A stretch of 7,933 nt of DNA from an uncultured Clostridia bacterium (GCA_946635125.1 CAMPBB010000026.1:1-7933), one strand, 5' to 3'. Counted from the stretch's first letter, positions 1 to 5,558 are shown. The notes: generated by a model from the letters alone, not told the origin. Numbers and translations: made by a program.

Positions 1-8
1 CAATTGAA

Positions 9-41
9 TTAATATTTGGCACACTTTTCAAATAAATCCAT
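9..41 (-). other. Start of a leftward gene, stopped after ten codons
   Basis: On the minus strand an ATG at 41-39 is preceded by GGAG (53-50) at an 8-base spacing. It opens a frame reading MDLFEKCAKY and then TAA at 11-9, only eight bases from the window edge. The start looks genuine, because an extended -10 promoter lies just upstream at 84-76. From memory, MDLFEKC followed by an aromatic residue resembles the N-terminus of some pyridoxal-phosphate enzymes of the 2-amino-3-ketobutyrate CoA ligase family, but ten residues cannot prove that. It may be a pseudogene, a short leader peptide, or a gene interrupted by a sequencing error. Confidence 0.25.
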
Positions 42-75
42 AATTTTATCTCCAATTTAAAATAAGATTAAACAA

Positions 76-84
76 AGTATATCA
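76..84 (-). promoter_or_regulatory. Extended -10 promoter for the leftward frame at 41
   Basis: The minus strand reads TGATATACT from 84 to 76, which is TG-N-TATACT, an extended -10 box one base from consensus. No good -35 is seen at 17-18 bases, as expected when the TG extension compensates. A transcript would start near 70 and give a leader of about 29 bases with a well-placed GGAG. No clear sigma-A promoter was found for the rightward operon that starts at 204. Confidence 0.35.
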
Positions 85-203
85 CAACATATGTGCGTTT
101 GACTAGTGTTTTTTATAGTTTTCGTAAACTTTTTTAGACAATTTGCACAAAATGCTTGTTTTTTTATTTTTTGTGCGTTAATATTATTTTGAGGCAAAAA
201 AAA

Positions 204-875
204 ATGATTGAATTAAAAAATGTGTCACTTAGTTACAATAAAGTGTATTATGCGTTATATGACATAAACCTAACTGCAAAAAATGGTGAGGTGATTGTTG
301 TTTCGGGGCTTGGTGGGAGTGGAAAAAGTGCTCTTTTGCGTGTTATTGCTGGGCTCGACAAAGTCACAAAGGGTGAAGTTTTAATTGATGGAATAGATAT
401 AAAAGATGTGGATTTCATATCTTCTGTTTCTGTTGGGTATCTTTCGCAAAAACCAGTTTTTTTTGAGAATAAAACTGTTTTTCAAAATCTTGCTTGGGCT
501 TTAAAAATTCGAAAAGTAGACAAAAGCACTTGGGAAGAAAGGGTTGATGAAGTTTTGACTGACTTTTCGCTTATGGATATAAAGAAGAAAAAAATAAACA
601 AGCTTTCAAAAACTGAAAAAAAACTTGTTCAAATATGTCGGCTTATGTTAAGGCCACTTGACATTCTTCTTTGTGATGACATAAACCTTTATAAAGAAGA
701 TGATAACTTTGAAGTTTTACATAAAGCATACAAAAAACTTTTAAGTAAGGACAAAAAACACAAAATCACCTTTTTCATTTCAAATAATAAGGAAGTTTTC
801 AAAGATTTAATCACAAGAGAAATAAAACTTGAATCTGGGAGCATTGCAAGTGATTTGGGGGCAGAGAAAAGATGA
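204..875 (+). CDS. ABC-type ATPase subunit, FtsE-like, with degenerate catalytic motifs
   Basis: The product is 223 residues long, the size of a single ABC nucleotide-binding domain. Visible motifs are Walker A GLGGSGKS at 35-42, a Q-loop glutamine at 82 (YLSQKPVFFENKTV, laid out as in FtsE/LolD-type ATPases), and Walker B ILLCDD ending at 158-159. Three conserved elements are altered. The signature is LSKTEKK (134-140) instead of LSGGQ. The catalytic glutamate after Walker B is Asp159. The switch histidine is Asn194 (FISNN). Nucleotide binding looks retained but hydrolysis is doubtful. No permease gene is adjacent; the only partner is the small HTH gene overlapping by ATGA, so a regulatory or sensing role is as likely as transport. 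ATG 204 was chosen because GAGG (191-194) precedes it at 9 bases and MIELKNVSLSY matches a typical family N-terminus. A TTG at 156 in the same frame lacks both. Confidence 0.8.
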   Translation: MIELKNVSLSYNKVYYALYDINLTAKNGEVIVVSGLGGSGKSALLRVIAGLDKVTKGEVLIDGIDIKDVDFISSVSVGYLSQKPVFFENKTVFQNLAWALKIRKVDKSTWEERVDEVLTDFSLMDIKKKKINKLSKTEKKLVQICRLMLRPLDILLCDDINLYKEDDNFEVLHKAYKKLLSKDKKHKITFFISNNKEVFKDLITREIKLESGSIASDLGAEKR

Positions 876-1201
876 TTGAAAATAAAACTGAAATTTTGGA
901 TAACATTATTAGCGGATTGCCACTTTCAAGAATGGAATACTTAAAAGATGAATTTTTTTCTGGAACAAAACTAAAAGAGTTGTTAAAAAATGAAGAACTT
1001 TTAAAAACAATTCATGCTTTTTTAAAAAACGACTTAAATGTGTTAAAAACTAGCAAACAAACATTCATGCATCGAAACACTCTTTTATATCGTCTGCAAA
1101 AAATAAAAAAACTCGTGGGGCTTGATATTCGTCACTTTGAAGATGCTTTAACTATGAAAATACTTTTAAAACTTAATGAAATGGAACAAAAATCACTTTA
1201 A
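872..1201 (+). CDS. Small stand-alone PucR/CdaR-type HTH protein
   Basis: This 109-residue protein is likely a DNA-binding regulator. Residues about 43-101 match the C-terminal helix-turn-helix of PucR/CdaR-type regulators (HTH_30). The hallmark is HRNTLLYRLQKI near residues 67-78, followed by a GLD motif (83-85) and a helix with DAL near 91-93. In classical members this domain follows a large sensory region of several hundred residues; here only about 40 charged helical residues precede it, with no sensory domain. The start overlaps the stop of the ATPase gene (ATGA, 872-875), with a purine-rich stretch (GGGGG, 857-861) as ribosome binding site. Tight coupling suggests the two proteins work together, perhaps with the ATPase as signal-input partner; that is inference. 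The family call is firm and the target unknown. Confidence 0.78.
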   Translation: MIENKTEILDNIISGLPLSRMEYLKDEFFSGTKLKELLKNEELLKTIHAFLKNDLNVLKTSKQTFMHRNTLLYRLQKIKKLVGLDIRHFEDALTMKILLKLNEMEQKSL

Positions 1202-1524
1202 TCATCATCAATCTTTCTTAAAGTTGAAATATATGAAGGAGAAACCTCTTGCTGGGGATTCTCTTTTTTGTTTTGAAACACATTCAAAATTTGCGGTAAA
1301 ATTTTTAATAAGCTTGCACTATTTAAAAGATTATCGTTTTGTGTGTTTGAATTGTTAAAACTTTTGTTTTCTTTTTGATTATCATAGTTTGGCAAAGAGA
1401 AAAAATCGTCATCAAAATTTGGTGATATATTCTCATTTTTTGTAAGGCTAGGGTCATTTGAATTGTTATTCAAAAAGTTTTGAATTAGTGTTGTTAAAAC
1501 TGAAAAAACAGAGTTTTGGTCCAT
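1198..1524 (-). CDS. Small Asn-rich hypothetical protein
   Basis: The product is 108 residues and of no family I recognise. It has a short hydrophobic helix at the N-terminus (residues about 5-18, SVFSVLTTLIQNFL), a polar middle very rich in Asn, Asp and Ser (19-66), a second hydrophobic helix (68-85, ASLLKILPQILNVFQ) and a polar tail. Neither helix is long or hydrophobic enough to be a confident membrane span. The start is supported by GGAG (1535-1532) seven bases upstream of the ATG and by a TATAAT box on the same strand in the divergent spacer. Its stop codon shares two bases with the stop of the convergent HTH gene, and its last 25 or so codons overlap that operon's terminator. The low-complexity composition lowers confidence, but the start signals argue for a real gene. 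Confidence 0.55.
   Translation of the reverse strand: MDQNSVFSVLTTLIQNFLNNNSNDPSLTKNENISPNFDDDFFSLPNYDNQKENKSFNNSNTQNDNLLNSASLLKILPQILNVFQNKKENPQQEVSPSYISTLRKIDDD
1239..1269 (+). terminator. Rho-independent terminator of the ATPase-HTH operon
   Basis: GAGAAACCTC (1239-1248) pairs with GGGGATTCTC (1254-1263) with one A-A mismatch and one G-T wobble around a 5-base loop, followed by six T (1264-1269). It lies 38 bases past the HTH stop codon, the usual distance. The hairpin sits inside the coding sequence of the convergent small gene on the minus strand. No T-run follows it on that strand, so it should act in the rightward direction only. Confidence 0.6.
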
Positions 1525-1536
1525 TGTTTTTCTCCA

Positions 1537-1576
1537 TTATCAAAATATTATATGAAAGCATATAATAAATAGTGAA
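1537..1576. promoter_or_regulatory. Divergent promoters sharing a 9-bp inverted repeat
   Basis: TATTATATG (1546-1554) and CATATAATA (1559-1567) form a perfect 9-bp inverted repeat around AAAG. It puts TATAAT on the plus strand at 1561-1566 and on the minus strand at 1552-1547. Both have a 4-of-6 -35 match at 18 bases: TTATCA (1537-1542) rightward and TTCACT (1576-1571) leftward. The two -10 boxes lie back to back, so polymerase can probably occupy only one promoter at a time, and the repeat may also be an operator. Each arm also reads CATANNNTA, the -10 pattern of mother-cell sporulation sigma factors, but no matching -35 is convincing. Confidence 0.5.
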
Positions 1577-1593
1577 ACAAAAAGGAGAAACAA

Positions 1594-1884
1594 ATGAACA
1601 TAAATGATTATTCAAAAACAAAACTTGAAAGTGCGGATAAAGATGAACAAAAACTTGAAGAAATTAAAAATGACTATGGTTTTTTGGTTGATGAATTTTT
1701 GAAACGATATGGCAAAATGAGCGAAAAACAAATGATGGATGAAATGTTTAAACTTGTTAAAGAGAAAAAAGAAGATGGAAGTTTTGACATAACTCAAATT
1801 GAGAAAGCAGCAAACAACATTAAGCCGTTTTTGGGTGCTTATGAACAGCAATACATGGAAGATTTGATTAAAAAGTTGAAATAA
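1594..1884 (+). CDS. Small charged helical hypothetical protein, protease partner candidate
   Basis: The product is 96 residues, rich in Lys, Glu and Asp, and appears all-helical, with no signal peptide, membrane span or cysteine. Predicted helices fall at roughly 14-40, 43-58, 66-75 and 80-95, with a Phe/Tyr/Met-rich core (for example FLVDEFLKRYG at 30-40). I do not recognise a family. A strong GGAG (1584-1587) precedes the ATG by 6 bases, and a TATAAT box lies 27 bases upstream of the start. The subtilase gene begins one base after its stop codon, so the two are almost certainly co-transcribed and perhaps translationally coupled. That suggests an inhibitor, adaptor or substrate of the protease, which is inference from position only. 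Confidence 0.7.
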   Translation: MNINDYSKTKLESADKDEQKLEEIKNDYGFLVDEFLKRYGKMSEKQMMDEMFKLVKEKKEDGSFDITQIEKAANNIKPFLGAYEQQYMEDLIKKLK

Positions 1885-1885
1885 A

Positions 1886-3007
1886 ATGCAAAAAATAGAC
1901 AAAAAACTGTTAAATTTTGTTAACATTTTGAGTGAAAATAAGAAAATTCGTTGTGTGATTTTTGTGCAAAACATTCCAAACTTTGTTTTTCATAACATTT
2001 TTAAAAAATGTGTTTTAGATTTCTATCCTTTCATCAATGCCTTTTTGGTGGAAGTTAGCAAAGAAGAAATGTTTGTTTTTGCAGGGCTTAAATGTGTTTT
2101 GTTTGTGTCAAGTGTTCAAAAGGCAAGCATATTTTTATATCATTCAAGGAATTTTTTAAAGATTGACAACATTCACAACAAGGGAATAACTGGTAAAGGT
2201 GTTTGTGTTGCGGTTATAGACACAGGAATTTTCCCTCACTTGGATTTTTGTTTGGGAAAAAATAGAGTTAAAAAATTTGTTGATTTTGTGAATAACAAAA
2301 ACATAATGTATGACGATAATGGACATGGAACTTTTGTTTGTGGGGTTTTGGCGGGAAGTGGGCTTGTTAAGAACAAAAAATTTAAAGGAATTGCCCCAAA
2401 CGCTGAAATAATTGCCATAAAAGCACTTGACAAAACAGGGGAAACAACAGCAGAAAACATCTTAAAGGCGATGCAGTGGGTGATGGATAACAAAGATGAG
2501 TTAAACATAAAAGTTGTGTGCATGAGTTTTGGAAGTTCTCCTCTTGAGGAAAATGACCCTTTAATTGAAGGGGCAAAAGTTTTGTGGGAAAATGGAATTT
2601 GTGTTGTTTGTGCGGGTGGAAATGATGGGCCAAAATTGGGAAGCATAAAAAGCCCAGGAGCATGCCCAAATGTGATAACTGTTGGAAGTGTTGGAAACCT
2701 TAATGAAAATCTTGCTGTTGCGCCTTTTAGTTCAAGGGGACCAGCCTTTGATTACATAAAACCCGACATTTTGGCACCAGGTGTTGAAATTGTTTCAACA
2801 ACAAACAAAACTTCTTTTTATGATGTTATGTCTGGAACAAGTGTTTCAACGCCGTTTGTTGCGGGAGTTTGCGCTTTAATGATTGAAAAGAACAAAAACA
2901 TTAGCCCAAATGAAATAAAGCAAAAACTAATGGAAAATGCCCAAAAAATTGATGATAACAAAAATGCTTCTGGGTGCGGACTAATCTGCCTTGAAAACTT
3001 GTTTTAA
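1886..3007 (+). CDS. Subtilisin-like serine protease (peptidase S8), probably intracellular
   Basis: The product is 373 residues. The catalytic set is complete: Asp112 in AVIDTGIFPHLD, His147 in DDNGHGTFVCG, oxyanion Asn246 in CAGGNDGP and nucleophile Ser319 in SGTSVSTPFVAG. The catalytic domain spans about 95-370. Residues about 21-83 look like an inhibitor-type prodomain (YPFINAFLVEVSKEE, then GLKCVLFVSS), suggesting autoprocessing near 85-100. There is no N-terminal signal peptide, and the chain has about a dozen cysteines, including C152 and C242 beside the active-site motifs. This fits a cytosolic enzyme of the AprX or intracellular subtilisin type rather than a secreted one. The upstream ATG has no good ribosome binding site and sits one base after the previous stop, so translation probably depends on that gene. 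A terminator follows. Family certain, substrate unknown. Confidence 0.9.
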   Translation: MQKIDKKLLNFVNILSENKKIRCVIFVQNIPNFVFHNIFKKCVLDFYPFINAFLVEVSKEEMFVFAGLKCVLFVSSVQKASIFLYHSRNFLKIDNIHNKGITGKGVCVAVIDTGIFPHLDFCLGKNRVKKFVDFVNNKNIMYDDNGHGTFVCGVLAGSGLVKNKKFKGIAPNAEIIAIKALDKTGETTAENILKAMQWVMDNKDELNIKVVCMSFGSSPLEENDPLIEGAKVLWENGICVVCAGGNDGPKLGSIKSPGACPNVITVGSVGNLNENLAVAPFSSRGPAFDYIKPDILAPGVEIVSTTNKTSFYDVMSGTSVSTPFVAGVCALMIEKNKNISPNEIKQKLMENAQKIDDNKNASGCGLICLENLF

Positions 3008-3027
3008 AATAGAAAAGTAAAAATAGC

Positions 3028-3076
3028 AAAAAAAGCGTTAATAAGTCATTTAACGCCTTTTTCTTTTATTTTTTTT
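3028..3076 (+). terminator. Rho-independent terminator after the protease gene
   Basis: An A-run leads into a perfect 7-bp stem, GCGTTAA (3035-3041) and TTAACGC (3050-3056), with an 8-base loop, followed by a long T-rich tract to 3076. It separates the protease operon from the spoIIA operon. Confidence 0.75.
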
Positions 3077-3087
3077 CAATCGTTTTG

Positions 3088-3097
3088 GGGTAAAATG
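3088..3097 (+). promoter_or_regulatory. Possible sigma-F/G/B-type -10 element before spoIIAA
   Basis: GGGTAAAATG (3088-3097) fits the GGNNANANT core of forespore sigma-factor -10 boxes and also GGGTA as used by sigma-B. The GYWTA -35 expected 14-16 bases upstream is not present; that stretch is mostly T. Known spoIIA operons are driven by sigma-H with Spo0A, and I found no clear sites for either in the 114 bases before the gene. Confidence 0.2.
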
Positions 3098-3121
3098 AAA
3101 GAGCAAAAAAGGGAGGCAAAA

Positions 3122-3430
3122 ATGGAAATAACAAAAAAAGAAACAAATGGAACGCTTTACATAAATTTTGAGGGAGAGCTAGATGAAAACACAGCACACT
3201 TCGTGAAAGAAAAATTAAGCGAAAGCGTTTTAACTCCAGAGATTAAACAGGTGATTTTCAATCTGGAAAAGTTGGAGTTTATGGACTCAACTGGAATTGG
3301 TGTTTTGATTGGACGATACAAAAAATTTAGTGAGAAAAATGTTCCAATCTTCATTTTAAACCCATCAAAGCATGTTGACAAAATATTAAAAATGACGGCG
3401 ATTTATCAAATTATGCCAAAACTAAATTAG
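3122..3430 (+). CDS. spoIIAA: Anti-sigma F factor antagonist SpoIIAA
   Basis: This 102-residue single STAS-domain protein acts in the partner switch controlling sigma F in the forespore. In its unphosphorylated form it binds SpoIIAB and frees sigma F; SpoIIAB phosphorylates it on a serine. That serine is Ser56 in FMDSTGIGVLIGRYK (53-67), equivalent to Ser58 of Bacillus subtilis. The strand-helix layout (LYINFEGELD at 12-21, IKQVIFNLEKLEFMDS at 41-56) is typical of the family. ATG 3122 was chosen because GGGAGG (3111-3116) stands five bases upstream. An in-frame ATG at 3095 would add nine residues with the ribosome binding site inside them. First gene of the operon, after a terminator. Confidence 0.93.
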   Translation: MEITKKETNGTLYINFEGELDENTAHFVKEKLSESVLTPEIKQVIFNLEKLEFMDSTGIGVLIGRYKKFSEKNVPIFILNPSKHVDKILKMTAIYQIMPKLN

Positions 3431-3443
3431 GAGTTATAAGAAT

Positions 3444-3902
3444 ATGAATTACATAAATCAAATGACATTAAAATTTGACTCACTTTCAATAAATGAAGCA
3501 TTTGCAAGAAGTGCTGTTTCTGCTTTTTGTGTGGGGCTTAACCCAACGCTTGACGACATTATTGACATAAAAACAGCTGTTAGTGAAGCAGTTACAAATT
3601 GTGTGGTGCATGCTTACCCCAACAAAATTGGCAGCATTGAACTTTGGGTTGGCTTAACGGAAGACACAATTCACATAAGCATAAAAGATGAGGGCGTTGG
3701 AATTGAGGACTTAAAACTAGCAATGGAGCCATTTTACACAACAAAACAAGGAGATGAGCGTGCTGGAATGGGCTTTACTGTTATGGAAAGTTTTATGGAC
3801 AAAGTTGATGTTAAAAATAGAGATAGTGGTGGGCTTGAAGTTTTTATGAAGAAAAAAATAACAAAAAAAATAACAAAGCAAGGTATTATAAATGGTTGTT
3901 GA
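3444..3902 (+). CDS. spoIIAB: Anti-sigma F factor and serine kinase SpoIIAB
   Basis: This 152-residue GHKL-type kinase holds sigma F inactive and phosphorylates SpoIIAA with ATP. The N-box is EAVTNCVVHAY with Glu48 and Asn52, the G1 box is DEGVGI (82-87), and the G2 region is GDERAGMGFTVM (103-114) with the ATP lid before it. Length is close to the B. subtilis protein (146). AGGAG (3429-3433) overlaps the spoIIAA stop codon and lies ten bases before the ATG, so the genes are closely linked. The C-terminus is a lysine-rich tail, KKKITKKITKQG, encoded by a near-perfect tandem repeat of AAAAAAATAAC, which may be a slippage product. The end overlaps sigF by 11 bases. Confidence 0.94.
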   Translation: MNYINQMTLKFDSLSINEAFARSAVSAFCVGLNPTLDDIIDIKTAVSEAVTNCVVHAYPNKIGSIELWVGLTEDTIHISIKDEGVGIEDLKLAMEPFYTTKQGDERAGMGFTVMESFMDKVDVKNRDSGGLEVFMKKKITKKITKQGIINGC

Positions 3903-4602
3903 AAATTTGGCACTAATAAAAATGGCACAACAAGGTGACAAAGAAGCCAAAAATGAACTCATAAATCAAAATTACCCACTAATTAAAAGCGTGATAAAAA
4001 GATATAAGAACAAAGGCGTTGACTATGACGACTTGTTTCAACTTGGTTGTGTTGGGTTTGTTAAGGCAATTAACAACTTTGATGTTTCTTTTAATGTGAA
4101 ATTTTCAACATATGCCGTGCCAATGATTGCTGGGGAAGTTAAAAGATTTTTGAGAGATGATGGGAGCATTAAGGTTAGTCGAGCGTTAAAAACACTGTCT
4201 ATTCAAATTAAAAAATTTGTTGAAAGTGAGGAGAAACTTGGAAAGTCGCCAACAATTGGTGAACTTGCCAAAAAGTTCAATGTTGATGAACAAGAAATTG
4301 TTTTTGCAATGGATTCCAGCATTTATCCAGTGAGTTTGTTTTCAAAAGTTGATGGAGATGAAGATGGTGCATGCCTTGGCGACTGCATTAAAGATGAAAG
4401 TCAGGAAAATGTTTTGGACCACTTTGTTTTAAAAGACCTCATAAAAAAACTTGATGAACGAGAAAAACTTGTGATAACATTAAGGTATTATCGTGACAAA
4501 ACACAAAGCGAAATTGCAAAAATGTTAAACATATCTCAAGTTCAAGTTTCAAGAATTGAGAACAAAGTGTTAAAAAAACTTAAAAAAGATTTTCAAAATT
4601 AA
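3892..4602 (+). CDS. sigF: RNA polymerase sporulation sigma factor F
   Basis: The product is 236 residues, a sigma-70 family member of the sporulation SigF/SigG/SigB group. It directs RNA polymerase to forespore genes once released from SpoIIAB. Region 2 (about 28-97) includes DYDDLFQLGCVGFVKA and FSTYAVPMIAGEVKRFLRDDG, region 3 covers about 98-145, and region 4 (about 182-231) has the HTH TQSEIAKMLNISQVQVSRIE. Region 1 is absent, as usual for this group. SigF rather than SigG is assigned from its place directly after spoIIAB. The ATG overlaps the spoIIAB stop by 11 bases, with AAGG (3880-3883) at an 8-base spacing inside spoIIAB, so translation is likely coupled and keeps the two products in balance. 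A strong terminator follows at once. Confidence 0.94.
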   Translation: MVVENLALIKMAQQGDKEAKNELINQNYPLIKSVIKRYKNKGVDYDDLFQLGCVGFVKAINNFDVSFNVKFSTYAVPMIAGEVKRFLRDDGSIKVSRALKTLSIQIKKFVESEEKLGKSPTIGELAKKFNVDEQEIVFAMDSSIYPVSLFSKVDGDEDGACLGDCIKDESQENVLDHFVLKDLIKKLDEREKLVITLRYYRDKTQSEIAKMLNISQVQVSRIENKVLKKLKKDFQN

Positions 4603-4629
4603 AAAGAGTTGAATTATTCAACTCTTTTT
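4601..4629. terminator. Bidirectional terminator between sigF and degV
   Basis: A perfect 13-bp stem (4601-4613 with 4617-4629) has a 3-base loop, TTA. Its A-run and T-run flanks allow it to end transcription from both sides, which fits two convergent genes. It begins within the sigF stop codon and ends just before the degV stop. Confidence 0.85.
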
Positions 4630-4630
4630 T

Positions 4631-5500
4631 CTATTTTTCATTTATCACAAGTTGTGAGCCATGGAAAACAACTGCAAGTGTTCCAGGTCCAGCATGAGTT
4701 CCAATTGTTGTTCCAACCATGCATGTTCTAATTTTTAAAGGACCAAAAGTTTCAAGAACCATTTTCTTTAACTCTTCAGCACCTTGTTCATCATCTGCGT
4801 GCATAATAATAAATGGGTGGTCGGCAATGTCTTTTCCATATTTTTTAACATAAGAAACAAGTGCGTTCATTGCTTTTTTTCTTCCCATTGCTTTGTCAAT
4901 CACAGCAAGTTTTCCAGATTGAGCAACATGAATTAGGGGCTTGATTTGAAGCATTGTTCCAATAACAGCAGTGGCAGCACCAATTCTTCCACCTTTCTTC
5001 AAATATTTTAAGCTGTCTGGGAAGAAGAAAACAGGGTAAGATGTTTTGTTTTGATTTGCCCAGTTAACAAGTTCGTTGTGAGGCATTCCTTCTTTGTTTC
5101 TTTTTGCAACTTCATATGCAACCATTCCAGCACCAGTTGTTAGGTTTAAAGTGTCAATTGCGTCAATTTGCCTTTGAGGATATTTTTCTTTCAAAATTCC
5201 AATTGCTTGTTTTAAAAAGTTAAAAGTTCCAGTAACACCACTTGAAAAGTGAACATAAATAACATCTTGTCCTTCTTTTAAATATGGTTCAAATGTTTCA
5301 ACATAAAAGTTTGGGTTTAGTGAACTTGTTTTAACATCACTTCCTTTTCTCATGTGGTCATAAAAGTCTTTTAGTGGCATTTCACCATTTTCATAAACAA
5401 CATCGTCAACACAAATTGGGATGTTAATCACTTTTATATCATATTTTGCCACTATGTCTTGTGGAACATCGCAACCACTGTCTGTAAAAATAATACTCAT
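4631..5500 (-). CDS. DegV family fatty-acid-binding protein
   Basis: The product is 289 residues, full length for the DegV family. Studied members bind one long-chain fatty acid, and those of the FakB type present it to the fatty acid kinase FakA for phosphorylation and entry into phospholipid synthesis. Visible family elements are the start IIFTDSGCDVP (3-13), TSSLNP (58-63), HFSSGVTGTFN (84-94), the KYLKKGGRIG stretch (165-174) and the C-terminal IGTHAGPGTLAVVF (266-279) with the conserved His269. Serine, arginine and histidine of these loops hold the fatty acid carboxylate in known structures. No FakA gene is in the window, so pairing is not shown. ATG 5500 was chosen for the GGAG at 5512-5509 with 8-base spacing; an in-frame ATG at 5527 would put this site inside the protein. 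Convergent with sigF, divergent from lon. Confidence 0.9.
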   Translation of the reverse strand: MSIIFTDSGCDVPQDIVAKYDIKVINIPICVDDVVYENGEMPLKDFYDHMRKGSDVKTSSLNPNFYVETFEPYLKEGQDVIYVHFSSGVTGTFNFLKQAIGILKEKYPQRQIDAIDTLNLTTGAGMVAYEVAKRNKEGMPHNELVNWANQNKTSYPVFFFPDSLKYLKKGGRIGAATAVIGTMLQIKPLIHVAQSGKLAVIDKAMGRKKAMNALVSYVKKYGKDIADHPFIIMHADDEQGAEELKKMVLETFGPLKIRTCMVGTTIGTHAGPGTLAVVFHGSQLVINEK

Positions 5501-5529
5501 AAATTTTTCTCCAATATTTAGAATCATAT

Positions 5530-5558
5530 TCTCTTGGCAAGAGAGTGAACTCTACCAA
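5530..5558 (-). other. tRNA-Gly-like fragment and hairpin in the degV leader
   Basis: Read on the minus strand, TTGGTAGAG (5558-5550) matches the D-loop and 3' D-stem of many tRNAs. Seven bases on, CTCTTGCCAAGAG (5543-5531) matches the anticodon arm of tRNA-Gly(GCC). The second element alone forms a 6-bp hairpin (5530-5535 with 5539-5544). Spacing between the parts is two bases too long for a working tRNA, and no acceptor stem or T-arm fits. It is therefore a decayed tRNA piece, a leader hairpin that looks like one, or chance. Confidence 0.3.

Noticed and set aside
99..130. TTGACT (99-104) as the -35 of the ATPase operon promoter
   Set aside because: No acceptable -10 occurs 16-18 bases downstream; TATAGT (114-119) is too close and TAAACT (125-130) too far.
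156..203. Upstream TTG start adding 16 residues to the ABC ATPase
   Set aside because: It has no ribosome binding site and adds a hydrophobic stretch foreign to the family; ATG 204 has GAGG at the right distance.
1612..1974. Long minus-strand open frame opposite the 96-residue gene
   Set aside because: A Phe/Leu-rich frame with no GGAG, created by the AT-rich Lys/Glu codons of the real gene on the other strand.
2236..2669. Two overlapping minus-strand frames inside the subtilase gene
   Set aside because: The plus strand encodes a complete protease with all catalytic motifs through this stretch; the antisense frames have no recognisable domain or start signals.
3095..3121. Upstream ATG for spoIIAA
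   Set aside because: The strong GGGAGG site lies inside this extension and serves ATG 3122, which gives a normal family N-terminus.
5501..5527. Upstream ATG for degV
   Set aside because: The GGAG site at 5512-5509 would be inside the protein, and DegV proteins typically begin at the MSIIFTDSG-like strand.
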